Part shown: one piece after another, positions 1 through 8,326 of the stretch
Position numbering within the stretch: the first letter of the stretch is position 1
Layout: each line of letters begins with the position of its first letter
From: Candidatus Dormiibacterota bacterium
Lineage (GTDB): Bacteria; Chloroflexota; Dormibacteria; Dormibacterales; Dormibacteraceae
Length of the DNA: 35,463 nt
Assembly: GCA_955652675.1 (NCBI GenBank)
Contig: CATPBP010000216.1
Location: 1 to 35,463, forward strand
Direction of reading: 5' to 3'
The notes under the pieces: model-generated
Databases searched by the model: none
What the model saw: the letters and a program-made list of their open reading frames with translations, nothing else
Told to the model about the DNA's origin: nothing
Made by a program: the position numbers and the translations under genes

Positions 1-279
1 CACGTGAACACCCGCCTCAACAGCGGCCCAGACGTTGTCCCTGACCGCGGTGGCACTGGTGTAGTCCACCAGCACGTCCACCTGTGCTGAATCGAGCGCC
101 TCAGCGACCGTTGAGTAGACGCGTCCGTTGGCCTCCAGACCGCTAGCCGTCGCCAGACTCTGGCCTGCGGCAGAACGGGAAACACCCGAAGTGAGCATCA
201 GGTCAGGGGCTTCTACGATAGCCGCGGCGATGGGCTTTGCCGTCCAGCCGGTGATACCTGCGATGCAGACGTTGATCAT
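1..279 (-). CDS. dapB: 4-hydroxy-tetrahydrodipicolinate reductase-like protein, N-terminal part (runs off window start)
   Basis: Ninety-three N-terminal residues are visible; the rest lies left of base 1. The protein opens with a hydrophobic beta strand and a glycine-rich dinucleotide-binding turn (VCIAGITGW), as in the NAD(P)H-binding Rossmann domain of DapB. Around residues 72-93 come VDVLVDYTSATA and AAVEAGVHV, matching the DapB segment where the substrate-binding domain is approached (normally followed by a VxGTTG-type motif, outside the window). DapB reduces dihydrodipicolinate in lysine and diaminopimelate synthesis in the cytoplasm. The ATG at 277-279 is the only sensible start. The turn differs somewhat from the enterobacterial GxGGRMG form, so a DapB-like dehydrogenase of another pathway remains possible. 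Confidence 0.72.
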   Translation of the reverse strand, partial: MINVCIAGITGWTAKPIAAAIVEAPDLMLTSGVSRSAAGQSLATASGLEANGRVYSTVAEALDSAQVDVLVDYTSATAVRDNVWAAVEAGVHV

Positions 280-337
280 GACTCGATCCTATCGGGCTGC
301 CTTGGGGCGCCGAACTCTTCCTGGCGGCAGACGTACC

Positions 338-1336
338 CTAAGCCGCTTGGCTCCGGCTCGGTCCTCCGCGTGTTCGCAGCGTGACCGCGGCCACGTTCAG
401 GAGCAGCACGGCGACGGCAGCGGGAGCGAACACCCGGGTGACCGTCACGTCGGCCAGCTGATTCAGGAAGAGCGCCGCCCACGCCACGATCGACCAGAGT
501 GGGATCCGAACCTCCGCCGGCGTGACGCCGAAGGCCCAGGCGCACCACAGCGCGAAGGCGAAGTAGGACAAGCGAGTAGGCAAAAAGAGCACCCCGCCCT
601 CGGTAATAAAGCCAGCCGCCGCGATGACGAGGCAGAGCACTGGCACGGCCAGGAACACCACGGCCACCCGTCTGCTTCGGCTCGGTGTGATCGCGGCTAC
701 GAGGGTTCCTATGACGTCTTGCATCTGTGCTGCAGGGCGCGATGCACTCACTGCACCACTCTCAGGCGTGTCGCCTGCTACATCCGACCTCCGCACACGC
801 TGAAGCATCACGCTGAACTCGTAAATCAGGAAGCCCACGGCGAGCAGACCTGGGAAGGCCACCAGCGTGCTTAGCGGACCCGCGCTGGCAGCCGCCGAGA
901 ACGCCAGGAGGGCAAGCACAGTCACCCCAACGTAGAGCGCGCCTCCGACATCCGCCCTGACGCTGTACGAGGCCGTCCGGAGAACGAGCAGCACGACAGT
1001 GCTGATCCCGGACAGCAAGAGCCCTCGCAGCGGTTCCGGAAAGGCCGAGGTGGCCTGGCCGACGCCGCTGAGCAGGGCGGTCGATTTCTGCGCCAGCTCC
1101 TGCGGGTGCGTGATGCTGCCAATGAGGAGGCTCTGGCTGGCCGTGCCCAGGATCGCTGCATACCCCGCGAGCAGCAACAGCCAGGCCACCATCCGGCCGA
1201 CGTCGGCCCTGATCTTGCCACGCTGATTGTTTGCCAGCTCCTGTCGCGCCTGGTCCTCGAGCTCCTGGACGCGAAGCTCGAGGTAGCGGGCCAGTGAGAG
1301 CTCCAGCTCGTCAGAGCGGATGTGCCTGCGGAACAT
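338..1336 (-). CDS. Polytopic membrane protein of unknown function
   Basis: This 332-residue protein is not one I recognise. The first 45 residues are charged and helical (ELELSLARYLELRVQELEDQ, possibly a short coiled coil) and should lie in the cytoplasm. Then come about seven to eight hydrophobic segments, near residues 50-72, 107-125, 130-150, 153-178, 222-245, 250-268, 275-292 and 300-318. A polar loop around 180-218 is rich in Ser, Arg and Ala. There is no signal peptide, catalytic motif or transporter signature. It lies 58 bases downstream of the partial dapB start and 45 bases beyond the lipoprotein stop, all on the same strand, so co-transcription with the lipoprotein gene is possible. 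Function is not assigned. Confidence 0.7.
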   Translation of the reverse strand: MFRRHIRSDELELSLARYLELRVQELEDQARQELANNQRGKIRADVGRMVAWLLLLAGYAAILGTASQSLLIGSITHPQELAQKSTALLSGVGQATSAFPEPLRGLLLSGISTVVLLVLRTASYSVRADVGGALYVGVTVLALLAFSAAASAGPLSTLVAFPGLLAVGFLIYEFSVMLQRVRRSDVAGDTPESGAVSASRPAAQMQDVIGTLVAAITPSRSRRVAVVFLAVPVLCLVIAAAGFITEGGVLFLPTRLSYFAFALWCAWAFGVTPAEVRIPLWSIVAWAALFLNQLADVTVTRVFAPAAVAVLLLNVAAVTLRTRGGPSRSQAA

Positions 1337-1380
1337 TCCAGTCCTCCAGAGTTGACAAGTCGTCTCGCGCTGGTTGCAGC

Positions 1381-2055
1381 TTAAGGACTAGGAGTTGATG
1401 ATCGCGGTGGAGTCCCGGAGACCGGCGGTGCTGAGTGAGTCGATGCCGGCGCTGAGGTCGAACTCGTGGGGGGTAGCGAACCGAAGCTGAGGGAGTTCGA
1501 CTGGTGATAGACGAGGAAATCGGGCTGGTCACGATCGTAGAGCCTGCAATCCCCAGTCCAGGTCCCGGCCGCTGCATTTAACAGCAGGTCGGGCGGATTG
1601 CGGACGTCCCAGCTGACGGTCCCTCCGCGATCCGCGGTCTTGGGCCGGAGGTCTTGCGAAAAGTCACGCTGCGTGAACGTGACGGTCCTCCACGGCTTGG
1701 TTCCATCGGGGACGACGGTGACCGACACCGTGCATGTAGCGCCCGGCAGGACTTTGCTGAAGTCGAAGTGGGTGTTGCTGCCGTTCGCCTTGAGTTTGTC
1801 GAAGAAAGGCACCAGGGTCGGAGTCGGCCGTGTCACGGATGCAGGCGCCTCGGTAGAGCCCGGCGCGGAGACGGTTGGCGAGGAACCGGCTGCCGGGGAG
1901 TTCGACGGGGAGTTCGCCGACGAGCTGGCGCTCGGGCTCGAGCCACCGCAGCCGGCGACCACCACCAATGCGATGATCCAAATGACGGTTCCACGGCAAG
2001 GTCGGTACGCCTCGAGCGGTCTGTCGAGGCGCAGCCTGTGGATGAGTGCCGCCAC
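1381..2055 (-). CDS. Predicted secreted lipoprotein, unknown function
   Basis: A hydrophobic stretch (VIWIIALVVVAGCGG) ends in a lipobox with the acceptor Cys in VAG-C, followed by a low-complexity Ser/Pro/Ala linker of about 45 residues. A beta-rich domain of about 110 residues follows (from PFFDKLKANGSN to DFLVYHQSNS), then a Ser/Thr/Pro tail. This is the layout of a membrane-anchored extracytoplasmic binding or structural domain. I chose the GTG at 2055, which leaves a basic n-region before the hydrophobic core. The reading frame stays open to an upstream start at 2226, which would add 57 residues of non-signal-like sequence. The domain, with its GTVSWDVRNPP and GDCRLYDRDQPD segments, is not one I can name. 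Confidence 0.55.
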   Translation of the reverse strand: MAALIHRLRLDRPLEAYRPCRGTVIWIIALVVVAGCGGSSPSASSSANSPSNSPAAGSSPTVSAPGSTEAPASVTRPTPTLVPFFDKLKANGSNTHFDFSKVLPGATCTVSVTVVPDGTKPWRTVTFTQRDFSQDLRPKTADRGGTVSWDVRNPPDLLLNAAAGTWTGDCRLYDRDQPDFLVYHQSNSLSFGSLPPTSSTSAPASTHSAPPVSGTPPRSSTPSP

Positions 2056-2324
2056 GTCCTTGGCCAGAGTGAGGGCGCCGCACCCGACCCTTGAGTGCGC
2101 CGTCTTAACATGGCCCCGCGGATAGGAGGCGTAGATCCGGGCCTCCTCGAGCTGATCCATCACAGGCGGCCAGTTCGGGCGTGCTCGATGCTTGCAGTCA
2201 TGCGTGCCCACGATAGCGTCGCACACTAAGCACCGTTAGAGTGGGCTGAAGTCTGTGCCAGCCGTCACGGTGGATGCCGCTCCGGCCGCCTCGACGTCAG
2301 ACCTGAGGTAGAAGGGGAAGCACA

Positions 2325-2339
2325 TGGGCAATTTGCCCA
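2325..2339. promoter_or_regulatory. Perfect inverted repeat, candidate operator upstream of the alpha-dioxygenase cluster
   Basis: TGGGCAA-T-TTGCCCA is an exact palindrome with 7-base arms and a single central base. It lies in the 455-base gap between the divergent lipoprotein gene (starting at 2055) and the first gene of the dioxygenase cluster (2511). Size and symmetry fit a dimeric regulator site, but no regulator gene is adjacent. A 69-codon ORF also starts at the ATG inside this repeat, and I do not consider it real. Apart from this palindrome I see nothing else convincing in 2056-2510. Confidence 0.4.
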
Positions 2340-2510
2340 CACCCAACAGGTCAACTGTCGCGTTACCCGACACGGCTGCCTGGAAGAAAGTGACCAGGAT
2401 GACTAGCCGCCCACTTGACTATCCCTGCGGGGCTGTCAAGATGGCGCAGACTCACGCGGTGGCGACGGGGGACCAGAGTCGGACGCCACCCGCCAGACGT
2501 GGGAGGAGTG

Positions 2511-2921
2511 ATGACCGAGACTCGCACCGTTGACCGCTCCGTTGACTATGCCTGGAAAGCCCTGGCCACCATCAGGCTTGTGAATGGAGTCCTGGCGCTC
2601 TTCGCTCCGAGATGGCTGGCCGGCCGCCTTGGCGTTCGAGCGGAATCTCAGGCGGCGGCGGTCTATCCGCTCCGGATGTTCGGTATCCGCACCATCCTGA
2701 TCGGCGCCGACCTCATCCTCGAACCGGAGGCACGTCAGCGATCGCTTCAGCAGGCAGTGCTGATTCATGCCTGCGATGCGACGGCGGCTCTCACCGCGGC
2801 TGCCTTCGGCGAATTGCCCGTCCGCTCCGCGCTGATGGCCGGTTCCATCTCGTCCATCAATACCGCGCTCGCAGTCTTCGCGGCCAGGCGGGTGCCGAGG
2901 CGCCAGCGCCAATGGCACTGA
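2511..2921 (+). CDS. Small integral membrane protein, first gene of the dioxygenase cluster
   Basis: The start is the ATG at 2511, preceded by GGGAGGAG at ideal distance; the open frame reaches further upstream but lacks support there. The product is 136 residues with about four hydrophobic segments: near residues 16-33 (ATIRLVNGVLALFAP), 54-72 (FGIRTILIGADLIL), 83-102 (VLIHACDATAALTAAAFG) and 107-125. A short Arg-rich tail ends it. It resembles the many small four-helix membrane proteins of actinobacteria known only as DUFs, and I cannot name the family firmly. The stop is 4 bases before the alpha-dioxygenase start, so the two are almost certainly co-transcribed and probably translationally coupled. 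A membrane partner would suit an enzyme acting on fatty acids, but that is inference. Confidence 0.68.
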   Translation: MTETRTVDRSVDYAWKALATIRLVNGVLALFAPRWLAGRLGVRAESQAAAVYPLRMFGIRTILIGADLILEPEARQRSLQQAVLIHACDATAALTAAAFGELPVRSALMAGSISSINTALAVFAARRVPRRQRQWH

Positions 2922-2925
2922 TCTG

Positions 2926-4755
2926 ATGCCGTCAGGACCGGTGCCTCCCTTTCGACCCTCGCTCATCGGTCGGCTCCAGGCCTGGTGGGCTCGGCGCGTC
3001 GATCGGTCGATTGGCTGGGATCAGCTACCGCGCTACACAGGTGCACTGGTCCTTGCCGGAATCAGGACGACGCTGCGCTGGAAGAACCTCCACGACACTT
3101 CCACGCTCCCGGCCGTCCATCCCACCGTCCCCGCCGTCAAAGGTGATCGCCATCTCACTACTCGAACGGCTGAGGGAAGCTTCAACGATCTGAGCGTCCC
3201 CGCCATGGGGAGCGCGGGAACCCGTTTTGGCAGGAACGTTCCCCTCAAGTACACCTATCCGGAGGCCGACCGGTCGCTGCTGACGCCAAGCCCGCGGGTC
3301 GTGAGTCGGCGCCTGCTGACGCGCGAGACGTTCATACCGGCAACCTCGCTGAATCTGCTGGCCGCGGCCTGGCTGCAGTTCATGGTCCACGACTGGTTGT
3401 CGCACGGGAAGAACCAGAAGGAGAATCCCTGGCGCGTCGAACTGGACAGGGATGACCCCTGGCCACAGCGTCCGATGCAGATCCTGCGCACTCGACCGGA
3501 CCCGACCAGACCGAAAGACGCCACCGGCCCGCCAACCTTCGCCAACACGGCCACTCACTGGTGGGACGCCTCGCAACTCTATGGCGGCGACCACCAGACC
3601 GAGGCGATGGTCCGAGCAGGGGAGGGCGGCAAGCTGAAGATAGAGTCCAACCGGCTGTTGCCGGTGGATCCCCAGACAGGCATCGAGCGGACCGGCGTTT
3701 CGGGAAACTGGTGGCTGGGTCTGGACCTGCTGCACACGCTCTTCACCCTCGAGCACAACGCGATCTGCGATCGCCTTCGGGCCGAGTACCCGTCCTGGTC
3801 CGACCAGGAGCTGTTCGACCGAGCCCGGCTGATCAATGCGGCCCTGCTGGCCAAGATCCACACCGTTGATTGGACCCCCGCGATCCTGGGCCACCCGACG
3901 CTGGAGGTCGCGATGCGCGCCAACTGGTGGGGCCTGGCCGGGGAACGGATCCACGGCCTCCTGGGGCGAGTCAGTCAGAGCGAGGTGATCAGCGGGATAC
4001 CTGGCTCGGAGACCAATCACTTCGGTGTTCCGTACTCCATCACCGAGGAGTTCGTGGCCGTATACCGCATGCACCCTCTCATACCCGATGACTTCGTATT
4101 TCGGGCACCGAGAGACGATCGCGTTATCGAGGAGCGCAGCTTTCCCGAAGTCGCCTTCAAGCATGCGCGGCAAGCCCTGGAACGCATCGGGATGGAAGAC
4201 AGCCTCTACTCGTTCGGTCACCTCAATCCCGGTGCCATAACGCTCCACAACTTTCCTCGGGCGATGCAGCGACTGGAGGAGCCCGATGGGACGGTTGTCG
4301 ACCTGGCCGCGACAGACATACTCCGGGTCCGTGAGCGCGGCGTCCCTCGCTACAACGAGTTCAGGCGGCTCCTGCACAAGCCACCCGTCCGTCGGTTCGA
4401 GGACCTCTCGGACAACCCTGAGTGGGTCGAGCAGATCAGGAAGGTGTATGAAGGCAAGATCGACCGGGTCGATTTGATCGTTGGCCTGTACTCAGAACCC
4501 CTGCCCAAAGGATTCGGCTTCAGTGACACCGCTTTTCGCATCTTCATCTTGATGGCCTCGCGTCGCCTCAACAGTGACCGCTTCTTCACCACGGATTTCA
4601 CACCGGAGGTCTATACGCCGGCCGGCCTGAAGTGGGTCGACGACAACGGCTTCGCCTCGGTTCTGCTGAGGCACTTCCCGGGCCTGCGACCGGCGTTGCG
4701 CAACGTGAGCAACCCGTTCGCACCCTGGGCGCGGGTGGGGGCGGCTTTGAGGTAG
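2926..4755 (+). CDS. Fatty-acid alpha-dioxygenase-type heme peroxidase (peroxidase/cyclooxygenase superfamily)
   Basis: At 609 residues it has the length and motif order of plant alpha-dioxygenase (alpha-DOX, PIOX). Visible motifs are LNLLAAAWLQFMVHDW with the distal heme His at about residue 155; THWWDASQLYG; LFTLEHNAICDRL; AKIHTVDWTP; MRANWWGLAG; and EEFVAVYRMHPL. In the last of these, Tyr380 and His383 sit at the positions of the catalytic tyrosyl radical and proximal heme ligand (380 and 383 in the rice enzyme, from memory). Near the end, FRIFILMASRRLNSDRFFT matches the C-terminal conserved block, which contains the Arg expected to hold the substrate carboxylate. Known enzymes of this family add O2 to the alpha carbon of fatty acids, giving 2-hydroperoxy acids that decay to an aldehyde one carbon shorter plus CO2. 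No signal peptide is evident. It is followed after 5 bases by the hydrolase. Confidence 0.93.
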   Translation: MPSGPVPPFRPSLIGRLQAWWARRVDRSIGWDQLPRYTGALVLAGIRTTLRWKNLHDTSTLPAVHPTVPAVKGDRHLTTRTAEGSFNDLSVPAMGSAGTRFGRNVPLKYTYPEADRSLLTPSPRVVSRRLLTRETFIPATSLNLLAAAWLQFMVHDWLSHGKNQKENPWRVELDRDDPWPQRPMQILRTRPDPTRPKDATGPPTFANTATHWWDASQLYGGDHQTEAMVRAGEGGKLKIESNRLLPVDPQTGIERTGVSGNWWLGLDLLHTLFTLEHNAICDRLRAEYPSWSDQELFDRARLINAALLAKIHTVDWTPAILGHPTLEVAMRANWWGLAGERIHGLLGRVSQSEVISGIPGSETNHFGVPYSITEEFVAVYRMHPLIPDDFVFRAPRDDRVIEERSFPEVAFKHARQALERIGMEDSLYSFGHLNPGAITLHNFPRAMQRLEEPDGTVVDLAATDILRVRERGVPRYNEFRRLLHKPPVRRFEDLSDNPEWVEQIRKVYEGKIDRVDLIVGLYSEPLPKGFGFSDTAFRIFILMASRRLNSDRFFTTDFTPEVYTPAGLKWVDDNGFASVLLRHFPGLRPALRNVSNPFAPWARVGAALR

Positions 4756-4760
4756 GTGTG

Positions 4761-6398
4761 ATGGCCGATAGTGGTGGTCCCGTGGAGCAACCGGTCACCG
4801 GTGGTGACGTTCCCGACGAATTCAAAGATCCAAACACACCGTCGGACGTAATCGTCCGTCTCCAGGCACGGGCGCCCGAGACGGACCCAATGCTTGGCGT
4901 CCCGCTCGACCGGGGGGATGCGCCGCCTGGCCGCCACCGTCTTGTCGTGCTTGGTGACTCGCTGACTCATGGCTACCAGAGCAACGCAATCTTCAACACC
5001 GATCTCTCCTGGCCGTCGATGATCGCCGCTGAGCTTGGCTGGTCCGGCTCGTTCCGCCATCCCCAGTACCGGATGTTCGGCGGCTTGCCGCTCAACCTCG
5101 AGTACCTGCTGCGTGAGCTGGAGGCGCGCTACGGGCCGACCATCGACTGGTGGGAGCTCGGATCGGCGGCCTTCTTCGTTCACAACCTTCTCGACCAGGT
5201 CCGGCAGTACTGGGAGCAGGGCCCGGGATCGCAGGTGCCGGAGGCGCCGGGGATCATGCACAACCTGGCCGTCTCGGGTTACGACATACGGGACCTGATG
5301 GCCCGGACGGCAGACACCGAGAGGGCCCGCATGAAGCCGGCTCAGGGTACCGGCGTGCACCTGCTGGCGGAAAACGCCGGCCAGCTCATGAGCCTCTACG
5401 TCCTGAGCTCGGCGCGCGACGAGGGAACCGGCAACGCGCTGACGCCGATGGAGGCGGCCGCCGCTCTCGGAAACGATGGCGGGATCGAGACCATGATCGT
5501 CTTCATAGGTGCCAACAACGCACTTGGCGCGCTGATCGACCTCAAGGTTCGCTGGAGCGGTCCCGGCTACGACACGCTGGATGGGAAGAGCGCCTTCAAC
5601 GTCTGGCGGCCGACCGATTTCATTTCCGAGCTCGACGCGCTGGCAGCGCAGGCGAAGGCGGTGAACGCCCAGCACGTGATCTGGGCCACCGTTCCTCACG
5701 TAACGATCGCCCCCATCGCGAGGGGCATCAGCACAAAGGTGCGGCCGGGCTCTCGCTACTTCCCCTACTACACCCGTCCCTGGATCGAGGACACCGCGTT
5801 CGATGCGACGGTCGATCCCTTCATTACGGCCAACCAGGCCCGTGCCATCGACTCGGCGATCGACCAGTACAACGACGCGATCACAGAGACGGTTCGGGCG
5901 GCGCGACAGGAAGGACGGGACTGGCTACTGATGGACACCTGCGGACTGATGGACCGTGTGGCGGCCCGGCGCTACATCCTGGACGTCTCGGCCCGGCCGC
6001 CATGGTGGACGCCGTACAAGCTGCCCGCGGTGGTCGCCGCTCTGAACCCCCCGCCGGACTCGCGCTTTTTCGCGTCCGGGCCGGATGGCCGGACCGCGGG
6101 TGGCATCTTCACTCTGGACGGGGTACATCCAACGACGACTGCCTACGGCATCCTGGCCCAGGAGTTCATCAACGTCATGACAGGTGCCGGCGTCGTGTTC
6201 TACAGCCAGAACGGCGAGCCCCGGGTGCCACCCATCCAGATCGACTTCGAGCGCGTGTTGGCACGCGACACTCTGATCAACGACCCGCCCAAGTCGATGA
6301 CAGCCGATCTGAAGGCGATCGGATGGGCCGACGAGGTCTTTGGATGGCTTCAAAACATGCGACGGACGTTCCTCTCCGCAAACCCTCCCCCCAGCTGA
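4761..6398 (+). CDS. SGNH/GDSL-family hydrolase (probable lipase/esterase)
   Basis: I chose the ATG at 4761, 5 bases after the dioxygenase stop with a GAGGTAGG ribosome binding site; the frame stays open into the upstream gene. The 545-residue product carries block I, LVVLGDSLTHGYQS, with nucleophile Ser67; an Asn/Gly oxyanion region (block III) in IVFIGANNALG; and block V, DGVHPTTTAYG, with catalytic Asp453 and His456. These define the SGNH hydrolase fold. The protein is larger than simple esterases, and the insert of about 150 residues between blocks I and III may form a lid. No signal peptide is apparent. Tight coupling to a fatty-acid dioxygenase suggests it releases acyl chains for oxidation. 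Substrate and direction of reaction are inferred. Confidence 0.85.
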   Translation: MADSGGPVEQPVTGGDVPDEFKDPNTPSDVIVRLQARAPETDPMLGVPLDRGDAPPGRHRLVVLGDSLTHGYQSNAIFNTDLSWPSMIAAELGWSGSFRHPQYRMFGGLPLNLEYLLRELEARYGPTIDWWELGSAAFFVHNLLDQVRQYWEQGPGSQVPEAPGIMHNLAVSGYDIRDLMARTADTERARMKPAQGTGVHLLAENAGQLMSLYVLSSARDEGTGNALTPMEAAAALGNDGGIETMIVFIGANNALGALIDLKVRWSGPGYDTLDGKSAFNVWRPTDFISELDALAAQAKAVNAQHVIWATVPHVTIAPIARGISTKVRPGSRYFPYYTRPWIEDTAFDATVDPFITANQARAIDSAIDQYNDAITETVRAARQEGRDWLLMDTCGLMDRVAARRYILDVSARPPWWTPYKLPAVVAALNPPPDSRFFASGPDGRTAGGIFTLDGVHPTTTAYGILAQEFINVMTGAGVVFYSQNGEPRVPPIQIDFERVLARDTLINDPPKSMTADLKAIGWADEVFGWLQNMRRTFLSANPPPS

Positions 6399-6488
6399 TC
6401 AGCCGCCCTGGCGGTTCTCGAAGATCTCCCTTCCCGCCGGCTCCAGGCGCGCCACCTCAAGCATGGATACCGCGGCGCGACCCCTACG

Positions 6489-7502
6489 ATGGAGATCGTG
6501 AGGGCTTGGGTGGTGCGACAGCTTGGCGGTCCAGACGTGCTGACGCTCGAAACCTTCGACCCGCCGCAACCGGCGCAGGGGTTGGTGCGGATCGCGGTCG
6601 AGGCGGCGGCGGTGAACTTCTTCGACTCACTGCAAATCGCCGGTTCCTACCAGGTGAAGCCGGAGCTGCCGTTCGTCCCGGGGACCGAGGTGGCAGGTAC
6701 CGTGGTGGCCGCACCGGAGGGCAGCGGATTCACGCCCGGGGACCGTGTCCTCGCCCGCTTGCGGCAGGAAGGGCTGCTGGAGGGCGGCTACTCGGAGCTG
6801 GTCGAAGCCCTGCCCCAGTACACGGTCCGCCTGCCAGATGAGATGCCCTTCGACCAGGCGGCAGGCTTCTTCGTCAACTATCAGACCGGCTGGTTCGGCC
6901 TCATGCGGCGGGCACGTCTTCAGCCCGGCGAGGTCGTCCTGGTTCACGCCGGCGCTGGCGGAGTCGGCAGTGCCGCTATCCAGCTCGCCAAAGCGGCCGG
7001 GGCGAGGGTCGTCGCAACCGCCGGGTCGGCGGAGAAGGTCGCGCTCTGCCGGGACCTGGGCGCCGATCTGGCGATCGACTATCGGACCGAAGACTTCGTC
7101 GATGGGGTCAAGGCGTTCACGGACGGCCGCGGCGCCGACGTCGTATACGACCCCGTCGGTGGCGACGTCTTCGACCGGTCGACCAAGTGCATCGCCTTCG
7201 AGGGCCGGATCGTCGTGGTCGGATTCACATCAGGACGCATCCCGGAGGCCCGCGCCAACCACGTCCTGATCAAGAACTACGCGGTCGTGGGCCTTCATTG
7301 GGGCCTCTATCAGAAGATGGCCCCTCACCTCATCGACGCCGCAACCCCACAGCTCTTCGACCTCTACGCGCAGGGCAGGATTCGACCCCACATCTCGAGG
7401 CGATATCCGCTCGAGAAGGCCCCAACGGCCATCTCAGAGGTGAGCGGACGCCTCTCCACTGGCAAGGTCGTCCTCGTCACGGCTGCCACCGACGATATTT
7501 AG
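6489..7502 (+). CDS. Medium-chain dehydrogenase/reductase, zinc-free quinone oxidoreductase-like
   Basis: This 337-residue protein has the MDR layout: an N-terminal GroES-like domain (GTEVAGTVVAAP, GDRVLARL) and a Rossmann domain with AGAGGVGSAAIQLAKAAGA as the NADPH-binding loop, then GADVVYDPVGGDVF. It lacks the Cys/His set of zinc-binding alcohol dehydrogenases, which places it with NADPH:quinone reductases and enoyl/alkenal reductases. The ATG at 6489 has only a weak ribosome binding site and is 90 bases after the hydrolase stop. It is on the same strand as the dioxygenase cluster, so it could be part of it and reduce reactive carbonyl products. Equally, it may be an independent detoxifying reductase. 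Confidence 0.85.
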   Translation: MEIVRAWVVRQLGGPDVLTLETFDPPQPAQGLVRIAVEAAAVNFFDSLQIAGSYQVKPELPFVPGTEVAGTVVAAPEGSGFTPGDRVLARLRQEGLLEGGYSELVEALPQYTVRLPDEMPFDQAAGFFVNYQTGWFGLMRRARLQPGEVVLVHAGAGGVGSAAIQLAKAAGARVVATAGSAEKVALCRDLGADLAIDYRTEDFVDGVKAFTDGRGADVVYDPVGGDVFDRSTKCIAFEGRIVVVGFTSGRIPEARANHVLIKNYAVVGLHWGLYQKMAPHLIDAATPQLFDLYAQGRIRPHISRRYPLEKAPTAISEVSGRLSTGKVVLVTAATDDI

Positions 7503-7526
7503 TTCCCTCCCGCAGGGGGGAGGGAA
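7503..7526. terminator. Stem-loop between convergent genes, probable terminator
   Basis: TTCCCTCCC (7503-7511) is complementary to GGGAGGGAA (7518-7526), giving a perfect 9-base stem with a 6-base loop directly after the reductase stop. No clear T-run follows on the plus strand, so intrinsic termination may be weak. On the minus strand it lies just beyond the VOC gene stop. Confidence 0.5.
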
Positions 7527-7539
7527 GGGGAAGTGTTGC

Positions 7540-7959
7540 TTAGGAGCCTGCGGCTCCAGAAATGTTAACCAGCCAAGTAATGCCAAACCTGTCTGTCAGC
7601 ATGCCGAACGTATCTCCCCACGCCGCCTTGTTGAGTGGCATCGTGACCGTCCCTCCGACAGCCAATTTTTCAAAGTAGGCTTTCAGCTCCGCTTCGTCAT
7701 CGCCGCTGAGGGACATGCTGAAGTTGGTGCCCGGCTTGTATTCCATTCTGTCAGGCGTGTCGGACGCCATGAAGGTGATCCCGTTGTCCGCCTCCAGTAC
7801 GGAGTGCATGATCTTGTCGTCTTCGTCGGGATCCTGTGAGGCGTGATAGTCTTTGAATGAATTCAGGTCGAGCTTTCCGCCGAATACGCTCCTGTAGAAC
7901 TCCATGGCTTCACGCGTGCTGTCCTTGAAGCTCAGGTACGGGTTCAGCTTGGACTGCAT
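7540..7959 (-). CDS. PhnB-like VOC-family protein
   Basis: The protein has 139 residues. It starts MQSKLNPYLSFKDSTREAM and contains FYRSVFGGKLDLNSF, IMHSVLEADNGITFMASD, and a C-terminal WGDTFGMLTDRFGITWLVN. These are the hallmarks of the PhnB/3-demethylubiquinone-methyltransferase-like branch of the vicinal oxygen chelate (glyoxalase/bleomycin-resistance) fold. Proteins of this branch are cytoplasmic and mostly without known substrate. The ATG at 7959 is preceded by GGAGGTGTC. The coding sequence is visibly less GC-rich than its neighbours, which hints at recent acquisition. It is convergent with the reductase and divergent from the DUF5996 gene. Confidence 0.85.
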   Translation of the reverse strand: MQSKLNPYLSFKDSTREAMEFYRSVFGGKLDLNSFKDYHASQDPDEDDKIMHSVLEADNGITFMASDTPDRMEYKPGTNFSMSLSGDDEAELKAYFEKLAVGGTVTMPLNKAAWGDTFGMLTDRFGITWLVNISGAAGS

Positions 7960-8326
7960 GACACCTCCAGCTCAAATGTTTCCCTGAGTGTAGTTGAGGC
8001 CGCTCTGACCATGAGCGGGTCAGCGCCCGCCGCCGGCCGCCGCGAACTGCGCAGGGTCCTTCACCGCGTTCGTCGAGAAAGGCGTCGACGGCCGGGTCGC
8101 GTCGGTCGGCCATCACGGCGCGGGGCTCGGCCATGCGCGCCGCCAGTCGACGGAGAAAGAAGTCCCTCCTCCGGCTGGTCCACCGCGGAATGCCGCCGGT
8201 GGAGGTCGAGTCCCACCAAGACGGCTTGGCGCTACCTCAGGCGGCGGGAGACGGCGCCGGACCGGGGTTGAATAGGAGCAGCGCCTGGCGAGTTGAGAGG
8301 TCGAACCCCCTCAGGAGGACGATGTG
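7960..8326. other. Divergent intergenic region, no gene supported
   Basis: About 365 bases separate the divergent VOC and DUF5996 genes. Several short open frames cross it but none has a ribosome binding site or a recognisable product. A small stem-loop (CTGACC paired with GGTCAG, about 8006-8024) is visible. Promoters for both flanking genes should lie here, but I cannot place convincing -35/-10 boxes. Confidence 0.4.

Noticed and set aside
2324-2533. 69-codon plus-strand ORF with GGGGAAG upstream of its ATG
   Set aside because: Its ATG lies inside the palindrome, its end overlaps the well-supported membrane protein gene in another frame, and the product has no recognisable feature.
8190-8225. 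tRNA-like T-arm text (GGTCGAGTCC with flanking GTGG/CCAC)
   Set aside because: No matching acceptor stem, D arm or anticodon arm can be folded around it.
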